64,000 bases of DNA from Gammaproteobacteria bacterium. GTDB lineage: Bacteria; Pseudomonadota; Gammaproteobacteria; Xanthomonadales; Wenzhouxiangellaceae. How positions within the stretch are numbered: the first letter of the stretch is position 1; each line of letters starts with the position of its first letter. The notes beneath the pieces are model-generated. The model saw only the letters and a list, made by a program, of their open reading frames with translations. It was not told the DNA's origin and did not search any database. Position numbers and translations under genes: made by a program. Of this stretch, positions 63,634-64,000 are shown one piece after another. Location: the NCBI GenBank assembly GCA_003565625.1, contig PXBD01000050.1, forward strand, positions 58,113 through 122,112, read 5' to 3'.

Positions 63634-64000
63634 ATGGACATACAACGCCCAGACCTCAAACGAAAGCGATTCATCCGCTACCTGCTCTACTCTGCGGCAG
63701 CGATTGGTACCTTGGCGATCGCTTTGATTAGCATCGCGAGCCTTGATACAGCAGCTCCGCGCATCGACCGTGCCTCGGTCTGGACCGGGACTGCCGAGCA
63801 GGGGGAATTCGTGCGCGATGTGCGCGGTCCGGGCAATCTGGTGCCGCGCGAAATTCGCTGGATTCCGACGGCCAGCCCCGGACGGGTCGAACGCATCCTG
63901 GTGCGACCCGGCGCACCGGTGGATGAGGAAACCGTCCTGGCCGTCCTGTCCAATCCCGTTCTGGAGGGTGAAGTCGAAGAAGCCGAATGGGCGATTGCCA
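63634..64000 (+). CDS. HlyD/RND-type efflux periplasmic adaptor subunit, partial (continues past window end)
   Basis: MDIQRPDLKRKRFIRYLLYSAAAIGTLAIAL...VRDVRGPGNLVPREIRWIPTASPGRVERILVRPGAPVDEETVLAVLSNPVLEGEVEEAEW; membrane anchor then lipoyl/barrel-sandwich half. Confidence 0.82.
   Translation, partial: MDIQRPDLKRKRFIRYLLYSAAAIGTLAIALISIASLDTAAPRIDRASVWTGTAEQGEFVRDVRGPGNLVPREIRWIPTASPGRVERILVRPGAPVDEETVLAVLSNPVLEGEVEEAEWAIA

Overview
The window is a compact, GC-rich gammaproteobacterial chromosome segment, mostly housekeeping genes. In order: tilS(partial)-accA-gluQ; htpX; a FimX-like degenerate GGDEF/EAL protein; epmB/efp; mtaD-ubiG-mupP/gph; hslO; csiV-mfd; tRNA-Val; thrS-infC-rpmI-rplT-pheS-pheT-ihfA-merR; tRNA-Pro; folE2; M23 peptidase/MltD; a complete nqrABCDEF-apbE-nqrM cluster; two CBS proteins; rnr-rlmB; a sigma-54-type two-component system; rluB-scpB-scpA; yciI-bolA-PPIase; queF; smc-zipA-ligA; usp; a GGDEF protein; tRNA-Asn; ppa; tpm. 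The most notable non-coding find is at 62720-62747 (minus strand), a 28-bp site matching 24/28 positions of E. coli dif as I recall it, including the identical 6-bp centre. This puts the right end of the window at the probable replication terminus. Hand-read KOPS-like GGGNAGGG octamers are strongly biased to the + strand, pointing toward this site. To the right of dif lies a lower-GC scar with a 5'-truncated remnant of a type III restriction/DEAD-box helicase subunit. After it comes a candidate sigma-54 promoter with two enhancer-like sites 21 bp apart, upstream of a partial HlyD/RND-type efflux adaptor gene. A second candidate sigma-54 promoter drives a DUF4168 gene divergent from an NtrC-type two-component operon whose regulator carries GAFSGA instead of GAFTGA. 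I found no CRISPR array, intact prophage or complete novel defence system. All assignments are by reading motifs; no database search was run.
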